Virus record (IMG/VR): IMGVR_UViG_3300046000_009425
Coordinates: 1 to 21,537 of that record
DNA from: a virus
DNA: 21,537 nt
Strand: one strand, 5' to 3'
In this document: in pieces, positions 7,664 through 15,977 of the stretch
Numbering within the stretch: the first letter of the stretch is position 1
Layout: each line of letters opens with the position of its first letter
The notes under the pieces: model-generated
The model's input: the letters and a program-made list of their open reading frames with translations, nothing else
Database searches by the model: none
Told to the model about the DNA's origin: nothing
Position numbers and translations under genes: made by a program

Positions 7664-9310
7664 TTAGATTACATTCATATCAGCAACAAGTACTTTACCA
7701 TAAAACTCTGGTCTTACCATTTTCTTAGCGTAACGAGTCATGATACCTTTTCTTGGAGTAAAAGTAGCAGGATCGTAAACTAATGGAGTCATGATAAGTG
7801 GAACATATGGAGCATAAACTGCACCTGATTCAAGGAATTGGTTACCTCTGAATCCCATCAAGATAGTATTCTCTGTCATGTATGGGTTTTTGTAAACTTT
7901 ATATCTAGAGTTTAATTGACCAATTTTCTGAACACCAAATGCGTAAGTCATTTTAGCTGAATCACCATCTGTATCAGCAGCAAATCCAGGAATAGATTCC
8001 AAGATAGTAGCAACAGTTGGAGAAATAACGATGAAGTTAGCACCACCTCTTAAAGTTCTTTGGTGGATGATATTAGAGATTTTTTGCAATTTAATTCCTA
8101 AAGTTTGGAACCAAGACATTTGAGTGTAGTATACACCTGATGTGTTAGAAGAAACAACACCATTTGTGATTTGATTACCTACTTTTGCAGACCATACTTC
8201 AACTTGGTTAGTTGGAACGTTTTGGATCAACATATCTAAGATTTCAAGATCAATCTCTAATGAGATATATTCCGATAATATAGAAGTTAATTCAGCTTCA
8301 GCATCAAGTGAATGGAATGCATTTAAATCTTGAGAGAACTCTGGAGTCCATTGTGCTTTTAATTTTCTTGTTTTAGCAACAATAGCTTCTGATCTCATTT
8401 GAACATTAATTTCTGGAATAGAAATTGCAGTTTGAGATTGTGCGTTAGGGAAACCTGCTCCTGAAGCATCTTCGAAATCACCTCTTGAGTTATCTTTAGG
8501 TCCTTTACTGTAGTAAACAGTAATTACGTTAGTTGAAGTACCTGCTGGTAAAAGTGCAGTATTAGAACCTGTAAAGAAGAAATCAACTGTTGTAGCGTTA
8601 AGTCTAGTGAATGCTGGTAAAGCATTAGCTGCTCCTAATCCTGAACCTGAAACTGCTACAAATGATCTAACAGCGTTAACATCAAGTCCTGCTATAGATG
8701 AAGTAGTTACAGTTAATTTAAGGATTTGAGACGCTGCCATAGAAGCTGATAATTCTGCTGTATAATTAATATCAGAGAATGTAGAAGAAGTTACAAATGA
8801 ACCTGTACCTGCAGTAAATGAACCTGTAAACTCATTGATTGAGTAACCGAATCTACCTGCACCATACAAACCATCTTTTGATTCGTTACCGAAGTTAGCT
8901 GATTGAGAACCATAAACTGATGTACCAGAAGTAAACGGTTGTTGGCTTGTTCCATATTGGAAATCTAAGAAGAATACCAAACCAGCTGGTAAACTCATTG
9001 GTTGAACAGAAACAAATTCTTTAGCAGCGATTTGACCAAATACTTTACGTACTAATGGTAATGCTACTGCAGCATATTGCTCACCTGTTCCAGCGGTAAA
9101 AGTACCACCTGTTCCTGTAGCAGAAGATTCTACTACTAATTGTTTTGCTTGGTTTTCTAAGATAATAGCCATATTAGACTTATCTGTTTCATTAGAAATA
9201 CCTTCTAAAAGACCTGACTTACCCCATTTAGATGCTAATCTGTTAGCGTCTTTTTGTACCGATTGGTAAGGGTTAGCTGTCTCTAATAATGAATTGATCA
9301 TGTTTGACAT
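7664..9310 (-). CDS. 23: Major capsid protein (gp23-like)
   Basis: This 548-residue protein matches T4 gp23 in size (521) and in landmarks. It has a charged N-terminal delta region, then ESSATGTGGTF (61-71), ALPLVRKVF (about 83-91) and FVSVQPMSLPAGLVFFLDF (about 98-116), which corresponds to the 'GVQPM..P.G..f' segment of gp23. Later it has MRSEAIVAKTRKLKAQWTPEFSQDL, IDLEILDM and a C-terminal YAPYVPLIMTPLVYDPATFTPRKG...TRYAKK. It forms the hexamers of the shell (HK97 fold). The likely maturation cut by the prohead protease is after Glu61 (QLVVE|SSA). The leader is A-rich without Shine-Dalgarno. Thr/Ser/Gly-rich stretches (about 165-275) probably form a surface-exposed insertion. It follows the scaffold gene by 30 bases with no terminator between them. 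Confidence 0.95.
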   Translation of the reverse strand: MSNMINSLLETANPYQSVQKDANRLASKWGKSGLLEGISNETDKSNMAIILENQAKQLVVESSATGTGGTFTAGTGEQYAAVALPLVRKVFGQIAAKEFVSVQPMSLPAGLVFFLDFQYGTSQQPFTSGTSVYGSQSANFGNESKDGLYGAGRFGYSINEFTGSFTAGTGSFVTSSTFSDINYTAELSASMAASQILKLTVTTSSIAGLDVNAVRSFVAVSGSGLGAANALPAFTRLNATTVDFFFTGSNTALLPAGTSTNVITVYYSKGPKDNSRGDFEDASGAGFPNAQSQTAISIPEINVQMRSEAIVAKTRKLKAQWTPEFSQDLNAFHSLDAEAELTSILSEYISLEIDLEILDMLIQNVPTNQVEVWSAKVGNQITNGVVSSNTSGVYYTQMSWFQTLGIKLQKISNIIHQRTLRGGANFIVISPTVATILESIPGFAADTDGDSAKMTYAFGVQKIGQLNSRYKVYKNPYMTENTILMGFRGNQFLESGAVYAPYVPLIMTPLVYDPATFTPRKGIMTRYAKKMVRPEFYGKVLVADMNVI

Positions 9311-9340
9311 AATAATGTGTTTTTTGTGTTTTTAAATTTT

Positions 9341-10315
9341 TTAAATAATTCCTGCAAGTTTTTGCATTCTTAATACGAAATCGTTGTTTTCAACGATTGG
9401 TTTTCTGTTTGGAGCAACACCTGCTGGTTTAGAAGCATATGAAAGAGATTCTTTTATAGAGTTCTTAGCTGGTGCTACACTTAAAGATTCTTGTAACGTT
9501 TCAAAAATATTCTTAGTTTCTTTAACTGTTTCAGCTCTGTCGAAGGCGTTGATTACTTTTACTTTTTGAGCTTCTGTTAAATTTTTAGATTTGAATAACT
9601 TATTAACGTAAAGTAATTTGGCATTTAAAAGATTAACTTCGTTTAATTCAGAACGTAAAGTAGCAATAGTATTCATTGCTTCTTCTAATTCTTTATCATC
9701 TTCGATATCATCTGGATTATCTTCATCTACGTCGTCGTAAGCGTAAGTTTCTTCCATTTCAAGTTCAGCTAAGATTTCTTCAAGATTAAGTTCATCTTCT
9801 TCATCAGCCATTTCTTCTTCTTCAGGGCCCATTTCTTCATCTGCCATTTCTTCTTCTTCAGCTTCTCCACCCATTAGGCCTGCAACTACATCTCTAATGA
9901 TATCTTTAAGATCATCAACTGTAATTTCTCCTACTGTGTCATCATCTTCAGCTTCTTCGAAAATGTAATTTTCTTCCATTTGATTGTCAGCATCATTATC
10001 TGATGGACCACCATAATTGTCAGAATCAGGTTCAGCATGATCTCCTTCAAGAGCTTCAAGTTCAGCTAAAAGTTCTTCTAATGAAATTTCTTCCATTGAA
10101 TCATTTCCAGGCATTTCACCATTTGATTTTTTAAAGTTTTCTTCCATCTCTTCATCGTCTTCAGCTAATGCTTCTAATCTAGAAGACATCATTTCTTGCA
10201 TACGAGGAGCAAAAGCTTCTTCAAGTGCTAGTTTAGCATTTACCATTGCGGTTTCTCTAATAGATTTAGCCTCAGCAATTGCTTCACTAAAAATTTTAGT
10301 GTTTGTGTTTGACAT
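9341..10315 (-). CDS. 22: Prohead core scaffold protein (gp22-like)
   Basis: This 324-residue protein has a helical N-terminus (KIFSEAIAEAKSIRETAM), a very acidic centre (about 50-215) with repeated EEEEMADEE-type runs, and a helical C-terminal third (about 210-324) ending in FVLRMQKLAGII. Extreme acidity, position directly before the capsid gene and directly after the protease gene, and the C-terminal 'lkN.FE.l...S' style helix all fit T4 gp22, the main internal scaffold that is digested by gp21 during maturation. Many LxE or IxE motifs, the cleavage specificity of gp21, occur in the acidic region. T4 gp22 is 269 residues, so this is slightly longer. Its transcript starts after a terminator, within the preceding 119-base leader. 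Confidence 0.88.
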   Translation of the reverse strand: MSNTNTKIFSEAIAEAKSIRETAMVNAKLALEEAFAPRMQEMMSSRLEALAEDDEEMEENFKKSNGEMPGNDSMEEISLEELLAELEALEGDHAEPDSDNYGGPSDNDADNQMEENYIFEEAEDDDTVGEITVDDLKDIIRDVVAGLMGGEAEEEEMADEEMGPEEEEMADEEDELNLEEILAELEMEETYAYDDVDEDNPDDIEDDKELEEAMNTIATLRSELNEVNLLNAKLLYVNKLFKSKNLTEAQKVKVINAFDRAETVKETKNIFETLQESLSVAPAKNSIKESLSYASKPAGVAPNRKPIVENNDFVLRMQKLAGII

Positions 10316-10434
10316 AAAATTGTTTTTTTGATTTTGTGATTACTTATTGGAAAGTAATATAGAATTGTTTATTTGAGGGAGATTATATTGGGATAATCTA
10401 TCTTTAAGATATCCATAAATATATAAAAAAGGAC
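10316..10434 (-). promoter_or_regulatory. Promoter/leader region of scaffold-capsid unit
   Basis: This A/T-rich gap lies between the protease-side terminator and the gp22 start, so it must hold the promoter of the scaffold-capsid transcript. It contains a one-mismatch TATAAATA box (10414-10421), a 7-bp stem-loop (10339-10345 with 10352-10358, loop of 6) and two smaller inverted repeats (GATTAT/ATAATC at 10381-10398 and GGATA/TATCC at 10391-10414). There is no Shine-Dalgarno; the 25 bases before the ATG are A/T-rich. Promoter position is inferred, not seen. Confidence 0.5.
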
Positions 10435-10464
10435 AAAAAATGCACTCTTCTTAGGGAGTGCATT
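10435..10464 (-). terminator. Intrinsic terminator after prohead protease gene
   Basis: In the gene sense a 9-bp stem AATGCACTC / GAGTGCATT encloses an 8-base loop and is followed by TTTT, GTCC and six more T. It lies 33 bases after the stop of the protease gene. A 5-bp palindrome (CTACA/TGTAG at 10469-10482) sits between the stop and this stem. It is a clear leftward Rho-independent terminator. Confidence 0.88.
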
Positions 10465-10496
10465 ACTCTACATAAATGTAGAAGGAGGATGGTTAT

Positions 10497-11111
10497 TTAT
10501 CTTATACAACAGATACCAGCTTGTGAGCAAATAATATCTGATATTAGTGTATTTATTTTTGAGTATTTGTTATCGTATTGAGGTTTGTATCCTTCACTTA
10601 ATCCTGTTGGTGTCATAAAAGCGCCCTGTGTTGATGGAGTAGATACGAAGTCCCAGCATAGTAATTCAAAATCGTCTTGTACTTCTACTGTACCTTCTCC
10701 TAATGATTGAACAGAGCCCATACCACGAGATGAAATACCTACAGTTATTTTATTTATGAATAATTCTTTTAATATATTACCACTTGGAGTAGGTAATACT
10801 TCTATTTTACCCATTAAATCATCTCCATTCCACCATAATTTTTTAATATTATGAGATACATTTTTTAGGTTGATCACCATTGATTCAGGATGATCTAATT
10901 CACCTAAGGCTCTATTTTCAGAGATAGGCCCTTGAACATATTTTTCAACTTCTCTTTCAAGAATATCTTTAGGGTAAACTCTACCATTTTGATTCTTAGA
11001 GTCAGCTCTTTGGATTACTCCTTCAACCATTAAGTTTCTATCACCTCTTCCTTCAGATAGTACTGATTTAGGGGTGAATAAGGCGTATTCTATTAATAGT
11101 GATTTACTCAT
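10497..11111 (-). CDS. 21: Prohead core protease (gp21-like, peptidase S77)
   Basis: This 204-residue protein is the serine protease that digests the scaffold and trims capsid proteins inside the prohead. The fold landmarks are GVIQRADSKNQNGRVYPKDIL (split, about 31-51), catalytic His in GELDHPE (His74), SHNIKKLWW, PTPSGNIL (about 108-115), catalytic Ser in GISSRGMG (Ser127 or Ser128), and CWDFVSTPSTQGAFM (about 152-166). Length and motifs match T4 gp21 (212 residues). It overlaps the preceding gene by one base (TAATG) and is followed by a terminator. The cysteine-bearing end ICSQAGICCIR is not something I recognise, but it is short and in frame with an intact stop. Confidence 0.92.
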   Translation of the reverse strand: MSKSLLIEYALFTPKSVLSEGRGDRNLMVEGVIQRADSKNQNGRVYPKDILEREVEKYVQGPISENRALGELDHPESMVINLKNVSHNIKKLWWNGDDLMGKIEVLPTPSGNILKELFINKITVGISSRGMGSVQSLGEGTVEVQDDFELLCWDFVSTPSTQGAFMTPTGLSEGYKPQYDNKYSKINTLISDIICSQAGICCIR

Positions 11112-12418
11112 TACCCTTTACTTATTGAAGTTACATCTGAAGTATTAGGAATCTGTTGATATCCTGCAGTTCTTAAGGCTGTTTTAGATTGTTGAGTACT
11201 TGCTACTACTTGTTGATTTCCTTTTTTAAAAATATCTTCTTCTAATTCATCATCCATTTCTCCTTCTTCATTACCTATTGCTAAAGCACTATCTAAGTAA
11301 TCTTTAGATCCTTGTAAGTAATTTTTAGCTAAAACAATTTTTGCTTGCCACCAATGAGGAAAATCAACTTCTCCCATATTATCTACAGAATCAATTATTT
11401 TGTATAATTCAGTAGCCTGTTTAACAATTTGGTATAATTCACCTTTAATCATACGAGGTTCATTATCTTGATGACCTAAATCTATATCTTCACTAGTAGT
11501 TTCTCTTTCACAATCATCACATTCTTCATTTATAGGAGATGAATCAGCATTAACATCAGCTACCCTATCAGAATATTGTCCATGTTCTTTTATTTTTTTT
11601 TCCTTAGCATCTCTAACCATAGATTTAAGATTTTCTAAAGGAATACCTGTAGCTTGAGCGTATTTTTCAAAGATAGCATTTTGTTGATCTTCTTTTACTA
11701 GACCACTATTGTCATATCCTTCTCTAATATGATTTTGATTAGTTAATTCAAAAGTTCCTCTACTAGTATAAAAATTATAACCATTAAAAGATACAACTTC
11801 TTCACCACCTTCTCTACCTAGATATTTACCTTTAGCACCTGTCATAACTCTAACTAGTCTAGCAACTTCTTTAGGCGGTGCTATCCAAACAATTTCATCA
11901 CCTTTTTTAGGTTCTATTCCTTCTCTCATTAAGCCTTTAGCAGCTTTACCTTTACCAATGGCATCGATATTTTTCTTAGTAGTTTCAATCCATTTATCAC
12001 TTACAACTTTATTATCTCCACCATAAATTTTATCAAAATAAAATTGTGAATTTTTAGTAAGATTAGCTAATACTTTCTTTTGAGCTTTAAGTACATTATC
12101 TTCTGATAAATCAGCTGATGTAACTGGTGTTTCTAATACTTCAAGTTCATATTTCATACCTCTAGAATACTCATATGGGTTAACCATATCAATAGTTTTA
12201 GCTATAACATCTACTTCTTGCTTTCCAGTTGGTTGTTTAGACTCTTTTGAAGCTTTTTCTGAGATGATATTTTTATTTTTAAGGATTTTAACAGTATCAT
12301 CGAAATTATTATGATGTGAAATCATAGTAAGATTTTGATCTCTGCGCACCTCGTAAAGAAATTTAGCTTTGGTTACTTTACCATCTAAATATTGAGTATA
12401 TAAGTTTTGAACTGTCAT
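11111..12418 (-). CDS. Uncharacterised phage structural-cluster protein
   Basis: This 435-residue, charged, mostly helical protein has no enzyme motif that I recognise. Three parts are visible: a helical N-terminal half (1-165), a beta-type central segment with [19 protein letters not shown] and GYNFYTSRG (about 173-222), and near the C-terminus a helical pair [16 protein letters not shown]... [17 protein letters not shown]...YL (about 320-381). The last part resembles a conserved segment of unknown function in proteins of marine T4-like phages ('s.argqLy.i...a..L...', then 'WVqsKIt.A..yi..v.~YL'). A CxxC pair (300-303) is present. Its place between portal and protease suggests a prohead core, internal or maturation protein. 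This is inference. Confidence 0.75.
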   Translation of the reverse strand: MTVQNLYTQYLDGKVTKAKFLYEVRRDQNLTMISHHNNFDDTVKILKNKNIISEKASKESKQPTGKQEVDVIAKTIDMVNPYEYSRGMKYELEVLETPVTSADLSEDNVLKAQKKVLANLTKNSQFYFDKIYGGDNKVVSDKWIETTKKNIDAIGKGKAAKGLMREGIEPKKGDEIVWIAPPKEVARLVRVMTGAKGKYLGREGGEEVVSFNGYNFYTSRGTFELTNQNHIREGYDNSGLVKEDQQNAIFEKYAQATGIPLENLKSMVRDAKEKKIKEHGQYSDRVADVNADSSPINEECDDCERETTSEDIDLGHQDNEPRMIKGELYQIVKQATELYKIIDSVDNMGEVDFPHWWQAKIVLAKNYLQGSKDYLDSALAIGNEEGEMDDELEEDIFKKGNQQVVASTQQSKTALRTAGYQQIPNTSDVTSISKG

Positions 12419-12421
12419 GTG

Positions 12422-12429
12422 TATAAATA
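12422..12429. promoter_or_regulatory. Intergenic TATAAATA box
   Basis: An exact TATAAATA on the plus strand fills most of the 11-base gap between the 48-residue gene and the 435-residue gene. In the gene sense TATTTATA ends only 3 bases before the ATG, which is too close for a promoter with a normal leader. Confidence 0.4.
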
Positions 12430-12576
12430 TTATTTTCCTTGTCCCCTGTTTAATTTTCTATAGTTTTTAGAACTTTTTAATTTAGATGTTTTACATTTTG
12501 CATGAACACCCGGTCTTTTTATTTTAGATACTTCAGTTTTTGTACCTGTTGAGTTGGATTTTATTTTTGTAGCCAT
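12430..12576 (-). CDS. Small conserved basic protein, 48 residues
   Basis: This reading frame is too short for most gene callers. It runs from the ATG at 12576 (overlapping the upstream stop by one base, TAATG) to a TAA at 12430-12432. The product starts [12 protein letters not shown] and continues with [28 protein letters not shown] and a final Lys. It is very rich in Lys, Arg and Ser, with a predicted pI far above 10. The phrase 'RpGvHaK.KtSk.K.SKnY.K...GQG' recurs, as I recall it, in small proteins of many tailed phages, usually annotated hypothetical. Its basic nature suggests binding to nucleic acid or to the acidic scaffold, but that is speculation. It would fill the only otherwise empty gap between two genes. 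Confidence 0.85.
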   Translation of the reverse strand: MATKIKSNSTGTKTEVSKIKRPGVHAKCKTSKLKSSKNYRKLNRGQGK

Positions 12577-13127
12577 TATTCAGTTAAACCTTTTATTTTA
12601 TCGTTAATTAATTGAATTTTCTCGTTTATTTTAAATAGTGAATTATGAGTACGTTTTAAAAAATTCATTTCATCAGCGTCACCTTTTAATTCTGTCTTCA
12701 TACGAGATGTAAATTCAACTAATTTATTAATTTCGTCTAATTTACGATATATTTCTTTAACTCCCATATGTAATTGTTCTTGAGGGGAACGAGTTTTAGA
12801 TTGAGTTTTAAACTGAGAATAGCGAACCTCATTAAGTGATTCTTCTTTCCATAAATCTTTAGCATCAATTCTTTCCTCAGGTTTAATTATTCTAAATTTT
12901 CCTTTAATGTAAGTTTTAGCAGAATCAGGCATTGATTCAAACCCAGTAGGTGAGTTAACATCTTGTGCAGTTTTAGTACGAGCAGGGTTACGATTAAAAG
13001 TTTTAGTAGTACCTTCTTTTTGAGGATTTTTAACCATCATTTTACCCATAAATCCTCCAGCACCTGTTGTAGCAGACATTTCATCTATATAAGATTTTAC
13101 TAATTCTTTTAGTTTATTTTTTTCCAT
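12576..13127 (-). CDS. Uncharacterised coiled-coil protein of portal-protease interval
   Basis: This 183-residue protein has a helical start (KNKLKELVKSYIDEM), a Gly/Met-rich segment TTGAGGFMGKMM (20-31), a basic linker, and a long charged C-terminal helix (about 115-183) with heptad-like spacing, for example GVKEIYRKLDEINKLVEF and INEKIQLINDKIKGL. No catalytic motif is visible. The start lies inside the preceding gene (14-base overlap), and the stop overlaps the start of the 48-residue gene by one base, so it is tightly coupled in the capsid-assembly operon. A role in the prohead core or as a portal partner is a guess from position. Confidence 0.75.
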   Translation of the reverse strand: MEKNKLKELVKSYIDEMSATTGAGGFMGKMMVKNPQKEGTTKTFNRNPARTKTAQDVNSPTGFESMPDSAKTYIKGKFRIIKPEERIDAKDLWKEESLNEVRYSQFKTQSKTRSPQEQLHMGVKEIYRKLDEINKLVEFTSRMKTELKGDADEMNFLKRTHNSLFKINEKIQLINDKIKGLTE

Positions 13128-13974
13128 TATGAATCTTTTTTAATTCATTGTGCAACTCTTGGTATTGTAATAAAGCAACAATATTATCGTCTTTTACAGT
13201 TTTAGATTCTAAAATAGGATTAATAAGATTTATTGTCTCATTTACTTTAATTTTAATTGTGGCGTCTTCTATTTTAGGTAATAATTTTAAAAGAGATTCT
13301 TTTAAAGATGTAAATTTAGTATCTACATACTTTTTAAGATTAGTAGTATTAGAAATATTATTAATATATTCTTTTAATACTTCTTTCTGATCATTGGATA
13401 ATGTTTCAAATCTAGTATTAAATTTCTCTAGCATTATTTTATAAACTAAAGCACGAGTACCTTTATCTAAAGTTTCAAACTCACTTACTGTTGGTTGTAT
13501 TTCTTTTACAAGTTGAGATTGAGCTATATGCTCCAAAATATTCATTTTAGAGGTAAGTATAGTATCAATATGATGGGAAGGGAATAAATTAGCTTCTAAT
13601 AAGGTATAAGTTGAAGACAATAATTTATAATTATTAATCTTAGCTTTAAAGAAATCATCAATATCAAAATTAGATTTAATTTCTTTAATTAAATTATACT
13701 TTTCTTTAGATAATTTAACTTGATTTAAAGATTTGTTTATCTCTAATATAGTAGAAATAATAGATTCAGCTTTGGCTTCACTAATATTCTGAGTTTTTGA
13801 TAATGATTGATATAATTTATTTTCTCTAGATAATTCAGTATTAACAAAATATTTTTTAATTAAAGATACAGCTTTAGAGTCATGATTAGACATTGTATCA
13901 GCTGTAATTTTTCTTACGAGAAGTTCAAATAGTATACCTGTATTACGGAATTTATTATGCTTAATATTAGCCAT
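13114..13974 (-). CDS. Uncharacterised conserved protein downstream of portal
   Basis: This 286-residue, almost wholly alpha-helical protein begins with a basic N-terminus containing HNKFRNTGILFELLVRKITADT (split, about 6-27). I recall this phrase at the start of hypothetical proteins next to the portal gene in distant T4-like marine phages. The rest is Lys/Leu/Ile/Asn-rich helix with no enzyme motif, signal peptide or membrane segment. It follows the portal gene after a short gap holding a TATAAATA box and overlaps the next gene by 14 bases. A structural or assembly role with the portal is plausible; nothing in the sequence shows which. Confidence 0.78.
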   Translation of the reverse strand: MANIKHNKFRNTGILFELLVRKITADTMSNHDSKAVSLIKKYFVNTELSRENKLYQSLSKTQNISEAKAESIISTILEINKSLNQVKLSKEKYNLIKEIKSNFDIDDFFKAKINNYKLLSSTYTLLEANLFPSHHIDTILTSKMNILEHIAQSQLVKEIQPTVSEFETLDKGTRALVYKIMLEKFNTRFETLSNDQKEVLKEYINNISNTTNLKKYVDTKFTSLKESLLKLLPKIEDATIKIKVNETINLINPILESKTVKDDNIVALLQYQELHNELKKIHNGKK

Positions 13975-14001
13975 TTATGTTTTGTATAGTTAACTACTAA
14001 T

Positions 14002-14009
14002 TATAAATA
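14002..14009. promoter_or_regulatory. Intergenic TATAAATA box
   Basis: An exact TATAAATA (plus strand; TATTTATA in the gene sense) lies in the 41-base gap behind the portal gene, 27 bases before the next start codon. Confidence 0.45.
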
Positions 14010-14015
14010 TTAACT

Positions 14016-15944
14016 TTATTTATCTTCCTTTAAGAGGTTATCTTCATTTAATAAATTACTTTCTTCAAATAATTTAACTTTTTGTTTAGGGAACATATCT
14101 TTTAAAGAATTGGACATTTGATTGTAAGCTATCTGAGTATTGAAATTTTCAAGTGCTAGAGGAGATCCACCTTTGTAAGCAGTTTTAAATCCTTTAGATT
14201 CAGAATCATCTTTTTTCATAGCATCCCTACCTAATCTATCTTTACCTAATGCACTATCTTGAGTATTATAACTAGATGCTTTCTCTTTAGGACGACCTAA
14301 TACTTGTTCAGGATAGGTATCTGATTTTTCATCATATCCTTTAGGAGTACCTTCAGTACCTGGGTATCTACTTGAACCATAAAGTGATGCTAATGAATGT
14401 GGTGTACCATAAGCTTCTCCAGTTTTATATGGATCATTACCTTCAGTTTCTATTTGATCTAGTCTAAATTTACGTTTAGCATCTTCAATAATTAAATCTC
14501 TATATTCATCATATTGATCTTCACTAAAATGGAAGATATTATCATAAACCCAATCAGTTGGAACAATTTTGTTTTGGATTAATTCAATAGCTAATGCTGA
14601 TTTTTCCTTCAGTAATGCTACTTTTTCTTGCTCATATATAATTGAAGGAACAGTTAGTGATAAATTAAAATTAGTTAATGATTCCCCATCATATCCTTGC
14701 GCGTATAAATGTACTAGGGCAATTTTTGTTAATTCTGATATTATTATACGTTGAAGTCTTTCTACTGTACGAGCAAATCTAATATCCTCCGCTGCCAATG
14801 TAGCTTTACCTGTTAAGTCTTTTTCATATCCAAAATAGGCTTTTGGTACTTTTAAAGCAGCAAATAATTTATCTTTTAGATAATTAACATCTTCAATAGC
14901 TGTATAATCTAAACCTTTTGTAGTTTCAATTCTAGTTGTTGCATCACCACCTCTTACAGGAATATAAAAATCCTCAAGAATGTTTTGCATATTATATTTT
15001 AAGTTATACTCACCTGTGTTTGGATCAACATAAGGTGTTTTTTTCATTTTATTAATAGTACGTTGCATAAAATTTTCTACCTCATTAGGTGGAATATTAC
15101 CAACATTAATAAAGAATGTACGTTTTTCAGGTGCTCTAACAATACGATGTATTAACATCGCATCTTCCATTAAAGTTAATTGTTTAAATATTTTACGAGC
15201 GGGTTCAATAAATGATCTACCATAAGGTAAATAATTAAAATCTGATAGTAATCTAAAGTGAGCCATTTCATAATTATCAAACTGAATATCGCTATCATTG
15301 TTACGGCTATATTGAGAGATGTTTTGAGGACCCATTGTAGATTGCTGAGATGAAAAAGTAGGATCATATTTGAATTTTACTTCTTGTGGGCGTTCTGGGT
15401 TTCTACCTTCTAGTCTAATAATTGAATAAGATGAAAATGGTATTACACCATATACTCCAAATTTTTCTGATATTTCTAATTTAAGATAAAAATCTCCATA
15501 TTTACACATATTACGAGTCCAAGACCAAAGATTAAATTCAATATTTAATACATCGTAGAATAAATTGTAAAGTATTTTTTGTATTGTTTCATCAGAAGAA
15601 CGTATCTGTAATACTTCCCCCATATCATTTCTTAAACAAGTTTCATCAGCTAATATATCTAATGTAGAAGCAATAATAGAATCACTATCCATTAACTCAT
15701 AGTCAGTATAAAGTTGAATACGAGTAGTTGGATATGAAGTATCATTATTAAAGTTAAAATTTAATCCTCCTGTAGTAGTATATACTTTATTGTATCTGTC
15801 AAATAAAGAGTTTGTTTGGATAGTACCAAGTTGTTGAATACGGTCTGTATCCATTACTTTTAACTGATTACCCCCAACGTTTCTTATTATAACATCTGTT
15901 GAAAATAATCGTTGTAATCTACCAAAAAATGATGTATCTACCAT
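14016..15944 (-). CDS. 20: Portal protein (gp20-like)
   Basis: This 642-residue protein matches T4 gp20 in type (524 residues) with a longer C-terminus. It forms the dodecameric ring at the special vertex through which DNA is packaged. Recognisable parts are the N-terminus FFGRLQRLF, DYELMDSDSIIASTLDILADETC (split, about 80-102), the wing/stem region with HFRLLSDFNYLPYGRSFIEPARKIFKQL (split, about 230-257), RRAPEKRTFFINVGN-like (IVRAPEKRTFFINVG), FYIPVRGGDATTRIETTKG and LKVPKAYFGYEKDLTGKATLAAEDIRFARTVERLQR (split, about 365-400). All are typical of the gp20 family. The C-terminal 130 residues are low-complexity, Gly/Lys/Asp-rich and probably flexible; they end in LLNEDNLLKEDK. It follows TerL by 33 bases. 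Confidence 0.94.
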   Translation of the reverse strand: MVDTSFFGRLQRLFSTDVIIRNVGGNQLKVMDTDRIQQLGTIQTNSLFDRYNKVYTTTGGLNFNFNNDTSYPTTRIQLYTDYELMDSDSIIASTLDILADETCLRNDMGEVLQIRSSDETIQKILYNLFYDVLNIEFNLWSWTRNMCKYGDFYLKLEISEKFGVYGVIPFSSYSIIRLEGRNPERPQEVKFKYDPTFSSQQSTMGPQNISQYSRNNDSDIQFDNYEMAHFRLLSDFNYLPYGRSFIEPARKIFKQLTLMEDAMLIHRIVRAPEKRTFFINVGNIPPNEVENFMQRTINKMKKTPYVDPNTGEYNLKYNMQNILEDFYIPVRGGDATTRIETTKGLDYTAIEDVNYLKDKLFAALKVPKAYFGYEKDLTGKATLAAEDIRFARTVERLQRIIISELTKIALVHLYAQGYDGESLTNFNLSLTVPSIIYEQEKVALLKEKSALAIELIQNKIVPTDWVYDNIFHFSEDQYDEYRDLIIEDAKRKFRLDQIETEGNDPYKTGEAYGTPHSLASLYGSSRYPGTEGTPKGYDEKSDTYPEQVLGRPKEKASSYNTQDSALGKDRLGRDAMKKDDSESKGFKTAYKGGSPLALENFNTQIAYNQMSNSLKDMFPKQKVKLFEESNLLNEDNLLKEDK

Positions 15945-15961
15945 AAATCTAATTATATATT

Positions 15962-15969
15962 AATAAATA
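15962..15969. promoter_or_regulatory. Intergenic TATAAATA-like box (one mismatch)
   Basis: AATAAATA on the plus strand, followed by TT, lies in the gap between TerL and portal, 17 bases before the portal ATG. It fits the extended form ATAAATATT shared by the set. Confidence 0.35.
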
Positions 15970-15977
15970 TTAAAGTT

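Noticed and set aside
10316-10496. tRNA or small structured RNA in the largest gap
   Set aside because: The stems are a terminator and short isolated hairpins; there is no cloverleaf and no TTC-loop-like sequence.
10497-10560. Frameshift at the end of the prohead protease because of the odd ICSQAGICCIR tail
   Set aside because: All core motifs come before it, total length matches the family and a terminator follows at a normal distance.
15176-15367. A 63-codon minus-strand frame inside the portal gene
   Set aside because: It is in another frame within a well-conserved stretch of portal sequence; the portal frame is uninterrupted.
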